In this document: in pieces, positions 1-7,959 of the stretch | Layout of the letters: the number at the start of each line of letters is the position of its first letter | Position numbering within the stretch: the stretch's first letter is position 1 | NCBI GenBank assembly: GCA_964650905.1 | Contig: CAZYVH010000047.1 | Location: 1-20,989, forward strand | From: SZUA-36 sp964650905 | GTDB lineage: Bacteria; Pseudomonadota; Gammaproteobacteria; Xanthomonadales; SZUA-36 | DNA: 20,989 bases | Direction: 5' to 3' | Position numbers and translations under genes: made by a program | Notes under the pieces: generated by a model | The model's input: the letters and a program-made list of their open reading frames with translations, nothing else | Database searches by the model: none | What the model was told of the DNA's origin: nothing

Positions 1-218
1 ATGTGTTCGAGATTGCGCCGGTAGAACGCCACGACCTTGTCGACACCGGAGGGTTCCAGACCGCCCTCGTTACCGGCAGCGACATAGGTGACGTAAATAC
101 CCGAAGCCATCATCAAGGCAGAGGATACCAGCTTGGGATCCTGGCCCTGGTCCTTGAGTTCGTTGGCGAGGGCAATAAATTTCTGCGTGCACTGTTTTTG
201 GTTTTCCTTGTCACTCAT
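1..218 (-). CDS. Small conserved protein of unknown function, C-terminus cut by window edge
   Basis: Reading the minus strand from ATG at 218 gives an open frame that begins MSDKENQKQCTQKFIALANE and runs off the left edge after about 72 residues without a stop. It is helical, soluble and has no signal peptide. A glycine-rich turn (AAGNEGG) is followed by SGVDKVVAFYRRNLEH. It resembles the short DUF3144-like proteins of Proteobacteria in style, but I am not sure of the family. An AGGAGA Shine-Dalgarno sequence lies 10 bases before the ATG, and a perfect TATAAT box lies about 36 bases upstream. It is therefore probably transcribed on its own rather than with the peptidase gene upstream. I assign no function. 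Confidence 0.7.
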   Translation of the reverse strand, partial: MSDKENQKQCTQKFIALANELKDQGQDPKLVSSALMMASGIYVTYVAAGNEGGLEPSGVDKVVAFYRRNLEH

Positions 219-253
219 GGGCAGGTGTTCTCCTGGTTGATTTGATGGGAATC

Positions 254-284
254 ATTATAAGGGCTTGGTATATTGGAGTGCTAA
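254..284 (-). promoter_or_regulatory. Candidate sigma70-like promoter for the small left-edge gene
   Basis: On the minus strand a perfect TATAAT -10 box lies at 259-254. A TTAGCA element (4 of 6 matches to TTGACA) lies at 284-279, with a long 19-bp spacer. The predicted start of transcription is near 247, about 29 bases before the ATG at 218. The -10 box is convincing and the -35 is weak. Confidence 0.4.
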
Positions 285-324
285 CCTTTGTGGCCGTTTT
301 GGGTGCCGGGCGACTCAATTGGCG

Positions 325-2892
325 CTACTCACAGTTGAGCGTATTGATATTGGTCAGACGCTTGACGTTGAGCATACCCGAACCGAAACCCGGTTCGGTA
401 CTGGTGTAGGATGCGGTCCCGCTATTGCAGTCAAGCTTGAGCTCAAGGCTGCCCCAGGGTGTGAATTCGACCGTGGAGGGGTCAAAATCTTCCCCGAATA
501 TACCACCGCGTGATGTCAGCATGTTATCAAATACCAGTTTGCCCTCACGGATTTCACCCACGCCGAAGAACCAGCGCCGGTTGCCCTCGAGGTCGTAGCT
601 GAACCAGTAAACCACCACCTGAGCATCGCTCAGCACTTCAACGTTATAGCCTTCGCCATCGTGGCTGGGGTCAAACCAGGAACCGCTCAAAAGCGCTTCC
701 CCGGGGATTGGTGACAAGATGGGTTGACCACAGTTTATACCCATCAAACGGGTCAGGCGGGATAGCTGCATACGCCCGTGCCGCGGGCCGATGTGGTAGC
801 TCATGCTACCTGTGTCACAGTCTGAAAAGACAAAACTGGCTGAGCCGACGATTTTCCGGTTGACCTTTTGCGGGTCAAAACCCACACCGAATTCGCCACC
901 GGTGACCCGGTACAGGGCCGTAAACTCAACCCGGTTACCGCGCACGTCGCCAACGCCGACGAACCAGTCCTGGTTGCCATCCGCGTCATAAGTGAACCAG
1001 TACATGATGGCCATGTTGTTGGCCAACAATTCGAGCAGGAAACCTTCGCCATCGTGTTCCGGGTCAAACCAGGCCGAGGTGATACCCGCTTCCAGCAAAA
1101 ATGGTGGGGGGACCACCTCGTTGGTCACTTGCAAGTTAATGCTGCTGTCGAATCCGCCGCTATTGGATGCATCACCACCCGTGTTCTCATAGTTTTTCCA
1201 GGCACCGTTTTCCCAGTCGACGACTGTGCCTGGCCTGGCATCGGTTTGCATACCGGTCATGTCGGTTGTCATCAGCTTCAGCGTTGCCTGCACCTCGCTC
1301 TGGACCAGGCCGCGGTTTTGTGCATCATCGGGTAATCTGAAAGTAATCCTGAAGGCGTCGTCCTGATAATTCATATAACCCGCAGGCGCTTTACCGGGTT
1401 GGTCGAGCCAGTCCGCTTGTTCAATGGTCGCGGTCAGAACTGATTGACCAACCCACAGGCTGGCATCAACATCCAGTGTACTTTCCGGTTGGCCGGGGAA
1501 AGGCACGACCACACCGGCTTCGCGCCAGCGCATCGGTTTGTTGAATGCCAGCCAGAAATCGTAGCTGTGGTTGAACTGAAGGACTTGTAACTGCCGGGCG
1601 TAGAGCGAACGTGTCTGTTCATCAACGACATCCCACTCAGCCTCGAATACAACAGCGCCGGTTTCGTTATCGAGCATACGCACCGCCTGGATGGCGGGTG
1701 GCCCGGCCTGGCGGTAATAGACCGCTGCGAAAGACTGGGCCAGTTCTTCCCTGACCCGTCGGATTTCGGATTCCGGCAGGATGAATCCATCGTGCCCGTT
1801 TTCACCGAGTCCCCCGTAGTCAACACCGCCGTCATTCGGTTCGGTCTCCAGTGTCCAGGAGGGCACCTGGTAGAAGTTGCCAAAGTATTCATCGGTGGTG
1901 CCGATGCCACCGTTGACCGGCACGGAAAAACGGTTTGAAAATGCATAGTACTTACCGGCGGGAAAGGTGACGTGGTGGTTGCTGAAGGTTTTGAGGACTT
2001 CTTCGGTCTGACTGGCCAGACCAATGTTATTGTTCCTTGACCAGAAATGTACCTGGCTGAAGGAATGGACGTCGGTGTAAACACGCAGGCGTTCGGCCGG
2101 CCCCAGCGCAGCGGCGCTGTCAAGTGCCTGCGTTTCACTTTCTGATTGCGCAGCGCTGCCGTGGTACACAATTGACTCCGGGTCGGATGAAGACCGGTTG
2201 GGGTTGCTGGCCCAGTACGGGTGGTTATTACGGTTCAGGTCGACGCCGTTGAGAAGGTCGAAGGTGGTGAACAGGTCTTCATCAGTGTCACGCATGTTTT
2301 TGCGTCGCATACGTCCGTCCCGGGGGGAGAAATTCGGGTCATCCGGGTCGATTCCAAGGTAATTGAAGGCTGGTGTGCGCTGGGTTTGTAAAAAGCCGTC
2401 GATGTTCAGTGACGGAATCACGATCATGTTGACGTTATCACGCAGGTAATCATAAAAGTGATGGTCAGCGGGGTGTGTGGCCAGCAATTCAAGGATGCCG
2501 GTGACGACTTCCGGTGTTTGCCATTCGCGCGCATGGATACCGCCAGTGGTCAACGTAGCAGGTTCCGGCAGACCATCGATTGTGAGTCTGTCAGCGTCGC
2601 CCAGACGGTAGGCCCAGATAGTGCGCCCGGCAAAGGTGGCGCCGATTTCCTCGGGGTGGACCCACGGTGTAGTGGCGGCAAGGTCGAGGTGGCGCAGGTG
2701 CAGACCGGCGTAGCTGCGAAAGCCATCAAACGGCAGTGGTGTGTCCAGCGGTACCGGTACCGGGTAACCAAGCGCTATCTTGTTGGTTTCACCGGCCGCA
2801 CGGTTTTCCACCCATTCGGTCAGGACTTGTGCCTGAACCAGATTGGCGGCGATCAGCCCAGGTAGTAAAAGTGTGCCTATCAGTCGTTTCAT
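325..2892 (-). CDS. Secreted M14-family zinc carboxypeptidase with two C-terminal repeat domains
   Basis: This 855-aa exported protein has a Sec signal peptide (MKRLIGTLLLPGLIAANLVQAQ). The M14 metallocarboxypeptidase fold occupies about residues 50-405. The zinc ligands are H120 and E123 in GGIHAREW and H276 in TDVHS. Substrate-binding elements are NIDG (163-166) and LNRN (219-222). The catalytic glutamate is probably E349 in WTLETEPND. All expected catalytic residues are present, so it should remove C-terminal residues from peptides outside the cytoplasm. After a linker domain (about 405-595), two homologous modules (about 599-722 and 734-855) each begin WFDPxHDGEG, are rich in aromatics (YWF) and carry a pair of cysteines. 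They look like secreted-protein accessory or adhesion modules. GAGG lies 7 bases before the ATG, and the start overlaps the stop of the HEAT-like gene (ATGA), so translation is probably coupled. The substrate is unknown. Confidence 0.9.
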   Translation of the reverse strand: MKRLIGTLLLPGLIAANLVQAQVLTEWVENRAAGETNKIALGYPVPVPLDTPLPFDGFRSYAGLHLRHLDLAATTPWVHPEEIGATFAGRTIWAYRLGDADRLTIDGLPEPATLTTGGIHAREWQTPEVVTGILELLATHPADHHFYDYLRDNVNMIVIPSLNIDGFLQTQRTPAFNYLGIDPDDPNFSPRDGRMRRKNMRDTDEDLFTTFDLLNGVDLNRNNHPYWASNPNRSSSDPESIVYHGSAAQSESETQALDSAAALGPAERLRVYTDVHSFSQVHFWSRNNNIGLASQTEEVLKTFSNHHVTFPAGKYYAFSNRFSVPVNGGIGTTDEYFGNFYQVPSWTLETEPNDGGVDYGGLGENGHDGFILPESEIRRVREELAQSFAAVYYRQAGPPAIQAVRMLDNETGAVVFEAEWDVVDEQTRSLYARQLQVLQFNHSYDFWLAFNKPMRWREAGVVVPFPGQPESTLDVDASLWVGQSVLTATIEQADWLDQPGKAPAGYMNYQDDAFRITFRLPDDAQNRGLVQSEVQATLKLMTTDMTGMQTDARPGTVVDWENGAWKNYENTGGDASNSGGFDSSINLQVTNEVVPPPFLLEAGITSAWFDPEHDGEGFLLELLANNMAIMYWFTYDADGNQDWFVGVGDVRGNRVEFTALYRVTGGEFGVGFDPQKVNRKIVGSASFVFSDCDTGSMSYHIGPRHGRMQLSRLTRLMGINCGQPILSPIPGEALLSGSWFDPSHDGEGYNVEVLSDAQVVVYWFSYDLEGNRRWFFGVGEIREGKLVFDNMLTSRGGIFGEDFDPSTVEFTPWGSLELKLDCNSGTASYTSTEPGFGSGMLNVKRLTNINTLNCE

Positions 2893-3971
2893 TCCGGCGC
2901 CTCGCTGGCCATCAGTGTGCGGTTGATGTCAAGTGCATTGCGGGCGCGCCGGGCCGCCAATGAGTCTCCTGCAGCAAGGTCCTGTAGTGCCTTGATGGTC
3001 ATTCCATCCGGCGCTTGTGCCAGCGCCAGCGCCGCCGCTGAACCAAGACCGGGGTCTGCCAGTTTGTCCAGCAGCAGTTGCCGTATCGATGCATCATGAC
3101 GGAGTCGCGGCCACCAGTATGCGATCGCCAGTGCGGCATTGTCTGTGGGTGCCTGCTGTACGGCCAGTTGCAGCATTTGCATAAGTTTTGCCACCGGCAG
3201 ACGGGTTGCGGTCCTTTGCAGTGCCCGTGCGAGACCGGTGCCCCGGCCCTCCATGAGCAGATGCCCCAGTGCGTCCGTATCCGCCGTGATGCTGACGAGG
3301 GTGCCGAGCACCGCGCCCAGGTCTGGCACAGCGTCCAGACGCTCTACCGCTGCGTTTTGTAGGCTTTGTAAGCCCTCTGGATCAGCCTGTCTGAGGGCCT
3401 CCAGGTACCCGGAGCGCTGTGCGTTGCTGTTGGATTGCAGGTACATATCGAGCAGCACCGAGGGTTCTTTTTGCAGTGTCAGGGTGGCATCGGCCAGCGC
3501 TTCGTTTTGCAACCAGGCATTTGCCACACCCGCCACTGCTGCGCCTAGGTTGAACAGGGGCACCAGCGTGTTGGCGTGATCTTCGTGTGGCACCAGTGTT
3601 CGAGGCTGGTAACTGCGCAGATGCTGCACGACTCCGGCATCCACCGCTGCACGGGGTAGTTCCGACAACGAACGAGTGAACCGGTAGAGCGCCGCTTCAC
3701 GGGCCGGTAAGGGCCAGTCACTGCGGTTTTCAAGTTCGTGTAGCTTTTTGAGTGTGTAGGGGCCGTCTGTCAATGAGGAAATACCACCGATCCGGGCAAC
3801 GGCACGGTCGATGACAACATGGTCGACATCAGCCGCTTGTATGGCCGCGAATGCATCAGCACGCTGCCAGGTTTCAGTAGGCCACTGATCCGCTGCCTCT
3901 GAGCCAGCGACTGACAGGCCGATAAAAAAAAGCCACAGGAGCCGGCGTGTGCAGCCAAAGCGGAATTTCAT
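2889..3971 (-). CDS. Exported HEAT-repeat-like protein of unknown function
   Basis: The 360-aa protein starts with a basic and hydrophobic signal sequence (LLWLFFIGLSVAGSEAA) followed by an all-helical, alanine/leucine-rich region. The C-terminal part (about 250-355) has the periodic pattern of HEAT or PBS-lyase-like helical repeats (for example SAAALALAQAPDG, then IKALQDLAAGDSLAARRARNAL). No catalytic motif is visible. Such repeats usually act as protein-binding scaffolds. The start codon overlaps the rhodanese stop by ATGA, and its own stop overlaps the peptidase start in the same way, so it sits in the middle of a tightly coupled three-gene operon. It may be a periplasmic partner or chaperone of the carboxypeptidase, which is inference from position only. 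Confidence 0.75.
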   Translation of the reverse strand: MKFRFGCTRRLLWLFFIGLSVAGSEAADQWPTETWQRADAFAAIQAADVDHVVIDRAVARIGGISSLTDGPYTLKKLHELENRSDWPLPAREAALYRFTRSLSELPRAAVDAGVVQHLRSYQPRTLVPHEDHANTLVPLFNLGAAVAGVANAWLQNEALADATLTLQKEPSVLLDMYLQSNSNAQRSGYLEALRQADPEGLQSLQNAAVERLDAVPDLGAVLGTLVSITADTDALGHLLMEGRGTGLARALQRTATRLPVAKLMQMLQLAVQQAPTDNAALAIAYWWPRLRHDASIRQLLLDKLADPGLGSAAALALAQAPDGMTIKALQDLAAGDSLAARRARNALDINRTLMASEAPE

Positions 3972-4354
3972 GGTTTGCTTGCTTTAAGGGCCTCGTAGCC
4001 GGTGGCGTTAAACACGTTGTTGTAGCCTTTTTCTGTGAGTGCCGCCTGGGCTTTTCCGGCACGACCCCCGCTGCGGCAATAGACCACCACCTGGCGTTGC
4101 CTGTCGGTACCGATGGCCGAGACAAGGGCACCGGTGTCTTCATAGGGGATATTGAGCGCGCCCTCGATATGGCCTGCGTCATATTCTTTGTGTGCGCGCA
4201 CATCAATCAGCAAGGCGCCATGTTCAATCAGGGGCCAGGCCTGGGCAGCAACGGCCGGATTGCCGCCACCCGCCGTTGCGGGATTATTGAGCCCGGTTGT
4301 CAATATGACCAGCAGGGCACAAAAGAAAAGTTTGATTTTTGGGTGGTAGTGCAT
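3968..4354 (-). CDS. Periplasmic single-domain rhodanese-like protein
   Basis: This 128-aa protein has a signal peptide (KIKLFFCALLVILTTG) followed by one rhodanese domain. DVRAHKEYDAGHIEGALNIP is the typical entry motif, and the active-site loop is CRSGGRAG with the nucleophile C93. It probably carries sulfane sulfur or acts in thiol chemistry in the periplasm. I chose ATG 4354 because GGAG lies about 10 bases upstream and the signal peptide then sits at the N-terminus. The frame is open to an ATG at 4408, but that would put 18 extra residues before the signal peptide. It is the first gene of the rhodanese, HEAT-like, carboxypeptidase operon. A TAAAAT sequence upstream (around 4384) could be a -10 box, but I see no good -35. 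Confidence 0.85.
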   Translation of the reverse strand: MHYHPKIKLFFCALLVILTTGLNNPATAGGGNPAVAAQAWPLIEHGALLIDVRAHKEYDAGHIEGALNIPYEDTGALVSAIGTDRQRQVVVYCRSGGRAGKAQAALTEKGYNNVFNATGYEALKASKP

Positions 4355-4429
4355 GGCAAACTCTCCAGCTAATGAAACGATTTTACATAACCGGCGAAGG
4401 AGTCTCACCTGTGCTATGGCGTATTCGGG

Positions 4430-5128
4430 TCAGGCTGTCCAACCACTGCGTTGAAGCGTGAAATCCCGAAGGATATCATCCGCTCCGGCCTCCCTCAAAC
4501 GGCTTGCCTTTTTGCCCGTGGCAATGCCGATAAAATGCCAGCCCATCTCACGGCTGGCCAGAAAATCCCAGCGGCCATCACCGATATAAGTATATACCGT
4601 ACCCTGATGTGTACGCTGACCCAGTGTTCGCCGGGCGGCAATTTCCATGATGTGCGTGCGGGCATCGGCATCGTCCGAACTCGCCAGTGGCAGGGCAAAC
4701 CGGTCGAGTCCTGAAAGGCGCAACTTCAGACCTGCCGTGTGGCCCCAACCACCGGTGGCAATGCCGGCGCAGGCGTGTGGGTTGTTATCTATGGTCTCGA
4801 GCCAGTCCTCCACACCCGCCAGCGGCTGAAAATGTTCAGGTTGCCGTCGGTGAGCCGCTTCCAGCAGCTTTAAAAAAACCTGCCTGATCCGGTGGGTTTC
4901 CTCAACACTGGCCGGGCGGCCCAGCTCGCCATGACACCATTCGCGCAGTATTCCACTGTCGGTCACGTGTCTGAAGCCATGCAAATCCGGTGCCTGGAGG
5001 TCCATGTCATAACATGAAAAAACAGCCTGCCAGAAACACTGGTTATCAATCTCGGCGCTTGGTATCAGGGTTCCGTCCAGATCCAGGATGAAAACCTGGT
5101 TTGTGCGGTTGGCGTGTTGTCGTAACAT
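4430..5128 (-). CDS. HAD-superfamily hydrolase (phosphatase-like)
   Basis: This 232-aa cytoplasmic protein has the four HAD motifs. Motif I is ILDLDGT (D16 nucleophile, D18 acid/base). Motif II is threonine 125 in GIATGG, motif III is the lysine at about 135, and motif IV is GDGRWD (D184, D188). A helical cap lies between motifs I and II, as in subfamily I phosphatases of the phosphoglycolate phosphatase/beta-phosphoglucomutase type. The substrate cannot be told. The frame is open to an ATG at 5437, but that would overlap the divergent hydrolase gene at 5171, and the extra N-terminal sequence does not look like HAD. The ATG at 5128, 15 codons before motif I, is the natural start. No strong Shine-Dalgarno is visible, and only 42 bases separate it from the divergent gene. 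Confidence 0.85.
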   Translation of the reverse strand: MLRQHANRTNQVFILDLDGTLIPSAEIDNQCFWQAVFSCYDMDLQAPDLHGFRHVTDSGILREWCHGELGRPASVEETHRIRQVFLKLLEAAHRRQPEHFQPLAGVEDWLETIDNNPHACAGIATGGWGHTAGLKLRLSGLDRFALPLASSDDADARTHIMEIAARRTLGQRTHQGTVYTYIGDGRWDFLASREMGWHFIGIATGKKASRLREAGADDILRDFTLQRSGWTA

Positions 5129-5170
5129 TGTGTTATCTTGCCCGACCGGGAGCCAATACGGAAGTGAAAC

Positions 5171-6130
5171 ATGTCTGCAAACGACTGCATCAGTTATAGG
5201 GAATACCCGGGTGGCGTGCTGGCCATCGACGCCGGTTTCGAGCGTGACGACATGGCGGCGTGCTACCTGCTCGAGGCCGGTCCGGAAGTGGCTTTTATCG
5301 AGGTTGGTGCCAATGCGAGCACTCCCAGGCTGCTCAAGGTTTTGACGACACGGGGCTGGCGGGTTGAAGATGTTCGTTACGTAATCGTCACTCACGTCCA
5401 CCTTGATCACGCTGGCGGGGCCGGCAGTCTGATGCAATCGCTACCCAACGCAACCTTTCTGGTGCATCCTTTTGGCGCCCGCCACATGATCGACCCGGCC
5501 AGGTTGGAGGCCAGCGCACGATCTGTCTATGGTGACAAAATGTTTGCTGAAATCTACGGGGCGCTGGTGCCCATACCGGCTGACCGGGTGCGGACCATGG
5601 CGGATGGGGAGGAGTTGCAATTTGGCAACCGCTGTCTGACGTTTGTCGATACACCCGGTCATGCACGCCACCATTTTTGCATTTACGACAGCCTCACCAA
5701 TGGCTGGTTTAGTGGTGATACCTTCGGGCTTTCCTACCGGGAATTTGATACCGAAAAAGGTGCCTTCCTGTTTCCTACCACGACCCCGGTCCAGTTTGAT
5801 CCGGTGGCGTTGCGTACCTCCGTGCAGACACTGCTCCAGGCGAAGCCTGAGTGTATGTACCTGACGCATTTCGGCCGCGTGATTGATATCGATCAACTAC
5901 AGACACAAATGCTGGGGGGTGTGGACAAACTGGTCGGGATTGCCGAGACCTTTAAAAATGCACCCGGGCGCAGGCAAAAGATCGAAACTGCGATCAATGA
6001 CTGGCTATTGCAAGGATTGCGTTCACACGGTGTCAAGCTGCCGGATGAAAAATGCATCGAGTTGTTGCGCACAGACGTGGTACTCAATACCCAGGGCCTC
6101 GAATTCTGGCTCGACCACCGCCCGGCTTAA
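5171..6130 (+). CDS. Metallo-beta-lactamase-fold hydrolase
   Basis: This 319-aa cytoplasmic protein has the MBL-fold metal site. THVHLDH (H75, H77, D79, H80) is followed by a histidine in DTPGHARHH (H164) and the bridging aspartate in FSGDTFG (D183), with a further histidine in YLTHFG. It is a di-metal hydrolase. The sequence is closer to the broad glyoxalase II/Zn-hydrolase group than to true beta-lactamases. The C-terminal 80 residues form a helical extension. GGAAG lies 6 bases before the ATG. It diverges from the HAD phosphatase gene, and its stop overlaps the stop of the convergent DNA glycosylase gene by 2 bases. The substrate is unknown; a thioester or lactone is possible. Confidence 0.88.
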   Translation: MSANDCISYREYPGGVLAIDAGFERDDMAACYLLEAGPEVAFIEVGANASTPRLLKVLTTRGWRVEDVRYVIVTHVHLDHAGGAGSLMQSLPNATFLVHPFGARHMIDPARLEASARSVYGDKMFAEIYGALVPIPADRVRTMADGEELQFGNRCLTFVDTPGHARHHFCIYDSLTNGWFSGDTFGLSYREFDTEKGAFLFPTTTPVQFDPVALRTSVQTLLQAKPECMYLTHFGRVIDIDQLQTQMLGGVDKLVGIAETFKNAPGRRQKIETAINDWLLQGLRSHGVKLPDEKCIELLRTDVVLNTQGLEFWLDHRPA

Positions 6131-6624
6131 TCGAGCTTAATAACCGACCAGGCTGCCAGCTTGGCGGTGTAATTCATACCGGCGTTGGCTGGACTGGTCG
6201 AGGGCAGGGTCTGTAATACCAGGTCGACATCAAGACCGGGTAGTACCTTTTTTCTGAACAGGCCGGCTGCTTTTTGTCCGTTGAAATAGACCTGTGTGAT
6301 ACGTGGGTAGTGTGTAAAAAATGCCGTAAAATTATTACTGATCAAGCCAGCGTCTGCGATTGCTGAATCCAGGCTCCCGGGCCGGTGACAGCTTGCAATG
6401 ACATCCCACAGCGCGATACCGGCCAGCGTCAGTTTGTCGGCCCGCTGCGTGTAGGCAAGTTCCGTTCCGGCACCCATGAGATCACCCATGATCTTCCAAA
6501 ACGCATTACGTGGGAAGGCGTAATATTGATCTGCTTCAAGTGACGCCTCGCTGGGGATTGAGCCGAGTATCAATTTGCTGGCCTGCGGGGCGATGAGCGG
6601 GGGAAACCCTTTTATTCGCTTCAT
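6127..6624 (-). CDS. Hypoxanthine-DNA glycosylase-like protein (UDG superfamily, family 6 type)
   Basis: This 165-aa protein begins MKRIKGFPPLIAPQASKLIL. LGSIPSEASLEADQYYAFPR followed by NAFW is the signature of the HDG (DNA-deoxyinosine glycosylase) branch of the uracil-DNA glycosylase superfamily, where the asparagine of PRNAFW is catalytic. LPSTSPAN near residue 130 is the second active-site loop. It should excise hypoxanthine, from adenine deamination, from DNA. I chose the ATG at 6624 because family members start just before 'GFPP'. The frame continues to 6672, but that would overlap the divergent gene at 6649. The stop codon overlaps that of the convergent MBL gene. Confidence 0.87.
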   Translation of the reverse strand: MKRIKGFPPLIAPQASKLILGSIPSEASLEADQYYAFPRNAFWKIMGDLMGAGTELAYTQRADKLTLAGIALWDVIASCHRPGSLDSAIADAGLISNNFTAFFTHYPRITQVYFNGQKAAGLFRKKVLPGLDVDLVLQTLPSTSPANAGMNYTAKLAAWSVIKLD

Positions 6625-6648
6625 GCGAACAACGCTAGCATAATAGTC

Positions 6649-7077
6649 ATGCCCATGACCAATTCGGATCAATTGATGAATGAGACCCCTGTGTCAAAAC
6701 GTGGTGCACTGCTGCGGTGTGTAATTGTTTTTCACCTCAAGTTGATGGCGGATGGCTTGCGCGATCTGGTGCTGGTGCCGATGGCGATGGTGGCCAGCCT
6801 GGTTGGCCTGTTAAGGGGTGGTGATGAGCCACAGCGGGAATTTCAGCAAGTACTCGATCTGGGTATCCGCACGGAGCGCTGGATCGACCTGTTTGGTCAG
6901 CACGCCAACGTTGAAGAGACCGGTATTGCCCCATCTATTGATGCGGTATTTACCAGCATTGAGAAACGCCTGAAGCAGAAATACCGGGTGGCCGGCACCA
7001 GTGAGCATGCACAGGCGGAGATCGATGCAGCATTGAAGGCAGCGCAACGAGAGGCGCAGCAACAGGAAGCGGACTGA
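6649..7077 (+). CDS. Conserved hypothetical protein with one hydrophobic segment
   Basis: This 142-aa protein has a central amphipathic or membrane-associating segment (GLRDLVLVPMAMVASLVGLL, about residues 36-55). It is followed by a soluble part with LGIRTERWIDLFGQ and ends in a charged helical, coiled-coil-like tail. It resembles uncharacterised proteins found next to housekeeping genes in gammaproteobacteria, and I know no function. Start choice is uncertain: ATGs lie at 6649, 6655 and 6676. A CATAAT box at 6639-6644 would place transcription near 6650 and favour the later starts. It is divergent from the glycosylase gene and convergent with the CBS gene, with only 6 bases between the stops. 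Confidence 0.7.
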   Translation: MPMTNSDQLMNETPVSKRGALLRCVIVFHLKLMADGLRDLVLVPMAMVASLVGLLRGGDEPQREFQQVLDLGIRTERWIDLFGQHANVEETGIAPSIDAVFTSIEKRLKQKYRVAGTSEHAQAEIDAALKAAQREAQQQEAD

Positions 7078-7083
7078 TAAGTC

Positions 7084-7518
7084 TTAATACGTGCCGGTGA
7101 TGTACTCGTTGAGTTTCTTGATTTCTTTTTCTTTTTCTTCCAGCAAACGCTTGACCAGATCACCGATGGAAATAATACCCAACAATTCCTTGCCCTTGAC
7201 AACTGGCAGGTGGCGACAGTGACAGGTAGTCATAGTTTCCATACAGTGCTGTACGGAATCATCCGGATCAGCGGTTATCACCGGTGATGTCATGACGTCA
7301 CCGACACGTGTCTCCTTGGACGAATGCGACTGGAGGACAATTTTTTGCAGGTAATCGCGTTCGGTAAAAATACCGGAAATGGCATTTTCATGCTGTACCA
7401 GCACAGCACCAATATTGACTTCGGCCATCAGGCTGATGGCGTCAAATACCTTGTCGTTGACATCGACCGATAGAACCATTGCCCCTTTGTGATTGAGTAT
7501 TTCAGTGATTGTAACCAT
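7084..7518 (-). CDS. Two-CBS-domain protein
   Basis: This 144-aa soluble protein contains two CBS domains. The first (about 8-60) has MVLSVDVNDKVFDAISLMAE and GIFTERDYLQKI. The second (about 70-125) has VGDVMTSPVITADPDDSV, RHLPVV and GIISIGDLVKRLLEE. A charged helical tail (EEKEKEIKKLNEYI) follows. CBS pairs bind adenine nucleotides (AMP, ATP or SAM) and report energy state, here with no attached enzyme domain. ATG 7518 is preferred to the in-frame ATG 7578 because a good sigma70-like promoter lies between them. This is a different protein from the CBS protein at 9854. Its proximity to the DUF1538 operon suggests, but does not prove, a shared role. Confidence 0.88.
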   Translation of the reverse strand: MVTITEILNHKGAMVLSVDVNDKVFDAISLMAEVNIGAVLVQHENAISGIFTERDYLQKIVLQSHSSKETRVGDVMTSPVITADPDDSVQHCMETMTTCHCRHLPVVKGKELLGIISIGDLVKRLLEEKEKEIKKLNEYITGTY

Positions 7519-7550
7519 GATGTCTTGCCATAAGTGTAGTGTTCCTATTA

Positions 7551-7578
7551 ATGATAGACCACATCCATGAATTTTCAA
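7551..7578 (-). promoter_or_regulatory. Candidate sigma70-like promoter of the CBS gene
   Basis: On the minus strand TTGAAA (5 of 6, 7578-7573), a 16-bp spacer and TATCAT (5 of 6, 7556-7551) match the consensus well. Transcription would start near 7544, giving a leader of about 25 bases. This supports the downstream ATG at 7518 as the true start. Confidence 0.5.
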
Positions 7579-7593
7579 TATAAATATCGGATC

Positions 7594-7893
7594 TCAATCT
7601 TCATGTTTGGAAATAACGGTATATTCGGCATCGATAACATCACCCGTCGATGCTTCCCGGTTGTTACCCGGGTTCGCATCCACGTCCACATTGAAACCCT
7701 GCTTACGCAAACGGTGCTTGATCCAGACGATACGTGCCCAGATGGCCAGACCGGCCAGCAGGCCGGCCCCGGCAACAAACAGCAGTGCCACCATGCCGAT
7801 CATAAAGGCGCTGGTGAGTGCAATTGCGACCAATATGGCGGTTATGATCCTGGTTAATGGATTTTGTGGCGGCGGGCTGATGTAATATGGCAT
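7594..7893 (-). CDS. Small two-helix inner-membrane protein
   Basis: This 99-aa protein has a proline-rich start (MPYYISPPPQNPLTR), then two adjacent hydrophobic helices of about 20 residues each (IITAILVAIALTSAFMIGMV and ALLFVAGAGLLAGLAIWARI). A short basic stretch (KHRLRKQG) and an acidic, probably disordered tail (NREASTGDVIDAEYTVI) follow. By the positive-inside rule both ends are probably cytoplasmic. I do not recognise a function. It is 66 bases from the divergent DUF1538 operon and is followed on the same strand by the CBS gene, whose promoter begins just after its stop. Confidence 0.72.
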   Translation of the reverse strand: MPYYISPPPQNPLTRIITAILVAIALTSAFMIGMVALLFVAGAGLLAGLAIWARIVWIKHRLRKQGFNVDVDANPGNNREASTGDVIDAEYTVISKHED

Positions 7894-7959
7894 TAACGGT
7901 GTGGCCTTTTGTGGTGATCGATCCTGACTATATTGGGCCCAGGGTTTGGAGAGTCAACA

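Noticed and set aside
868..1335. Plus-strand open frames inside the carboxypeptidase gene (several, up to 155 codons)
   Set aside because: They are shadows of the minus-strand gene, without ribosome binding sites or recognisable motifs.
4430..5437. Long 335-aa form of the HAD phosphatase
   Set aside because: The extra 103 residues overlap the divergent MBL gene and lack HAD character; the ATG at 5128 gives a normal domain start.
6127..6672. Longer form of the DNA glycosylase starting at 6672
   Set aside because: It would overlap the divergent gene, and the added residues precede the conserved family N-terminus.
7112..7142. T-rich tract as an intrinsic terminator or slippery repeat
   Set aside because: It lies inside the CBS gene and encodes its charged Glu/Lys tail; no stem precedes it.
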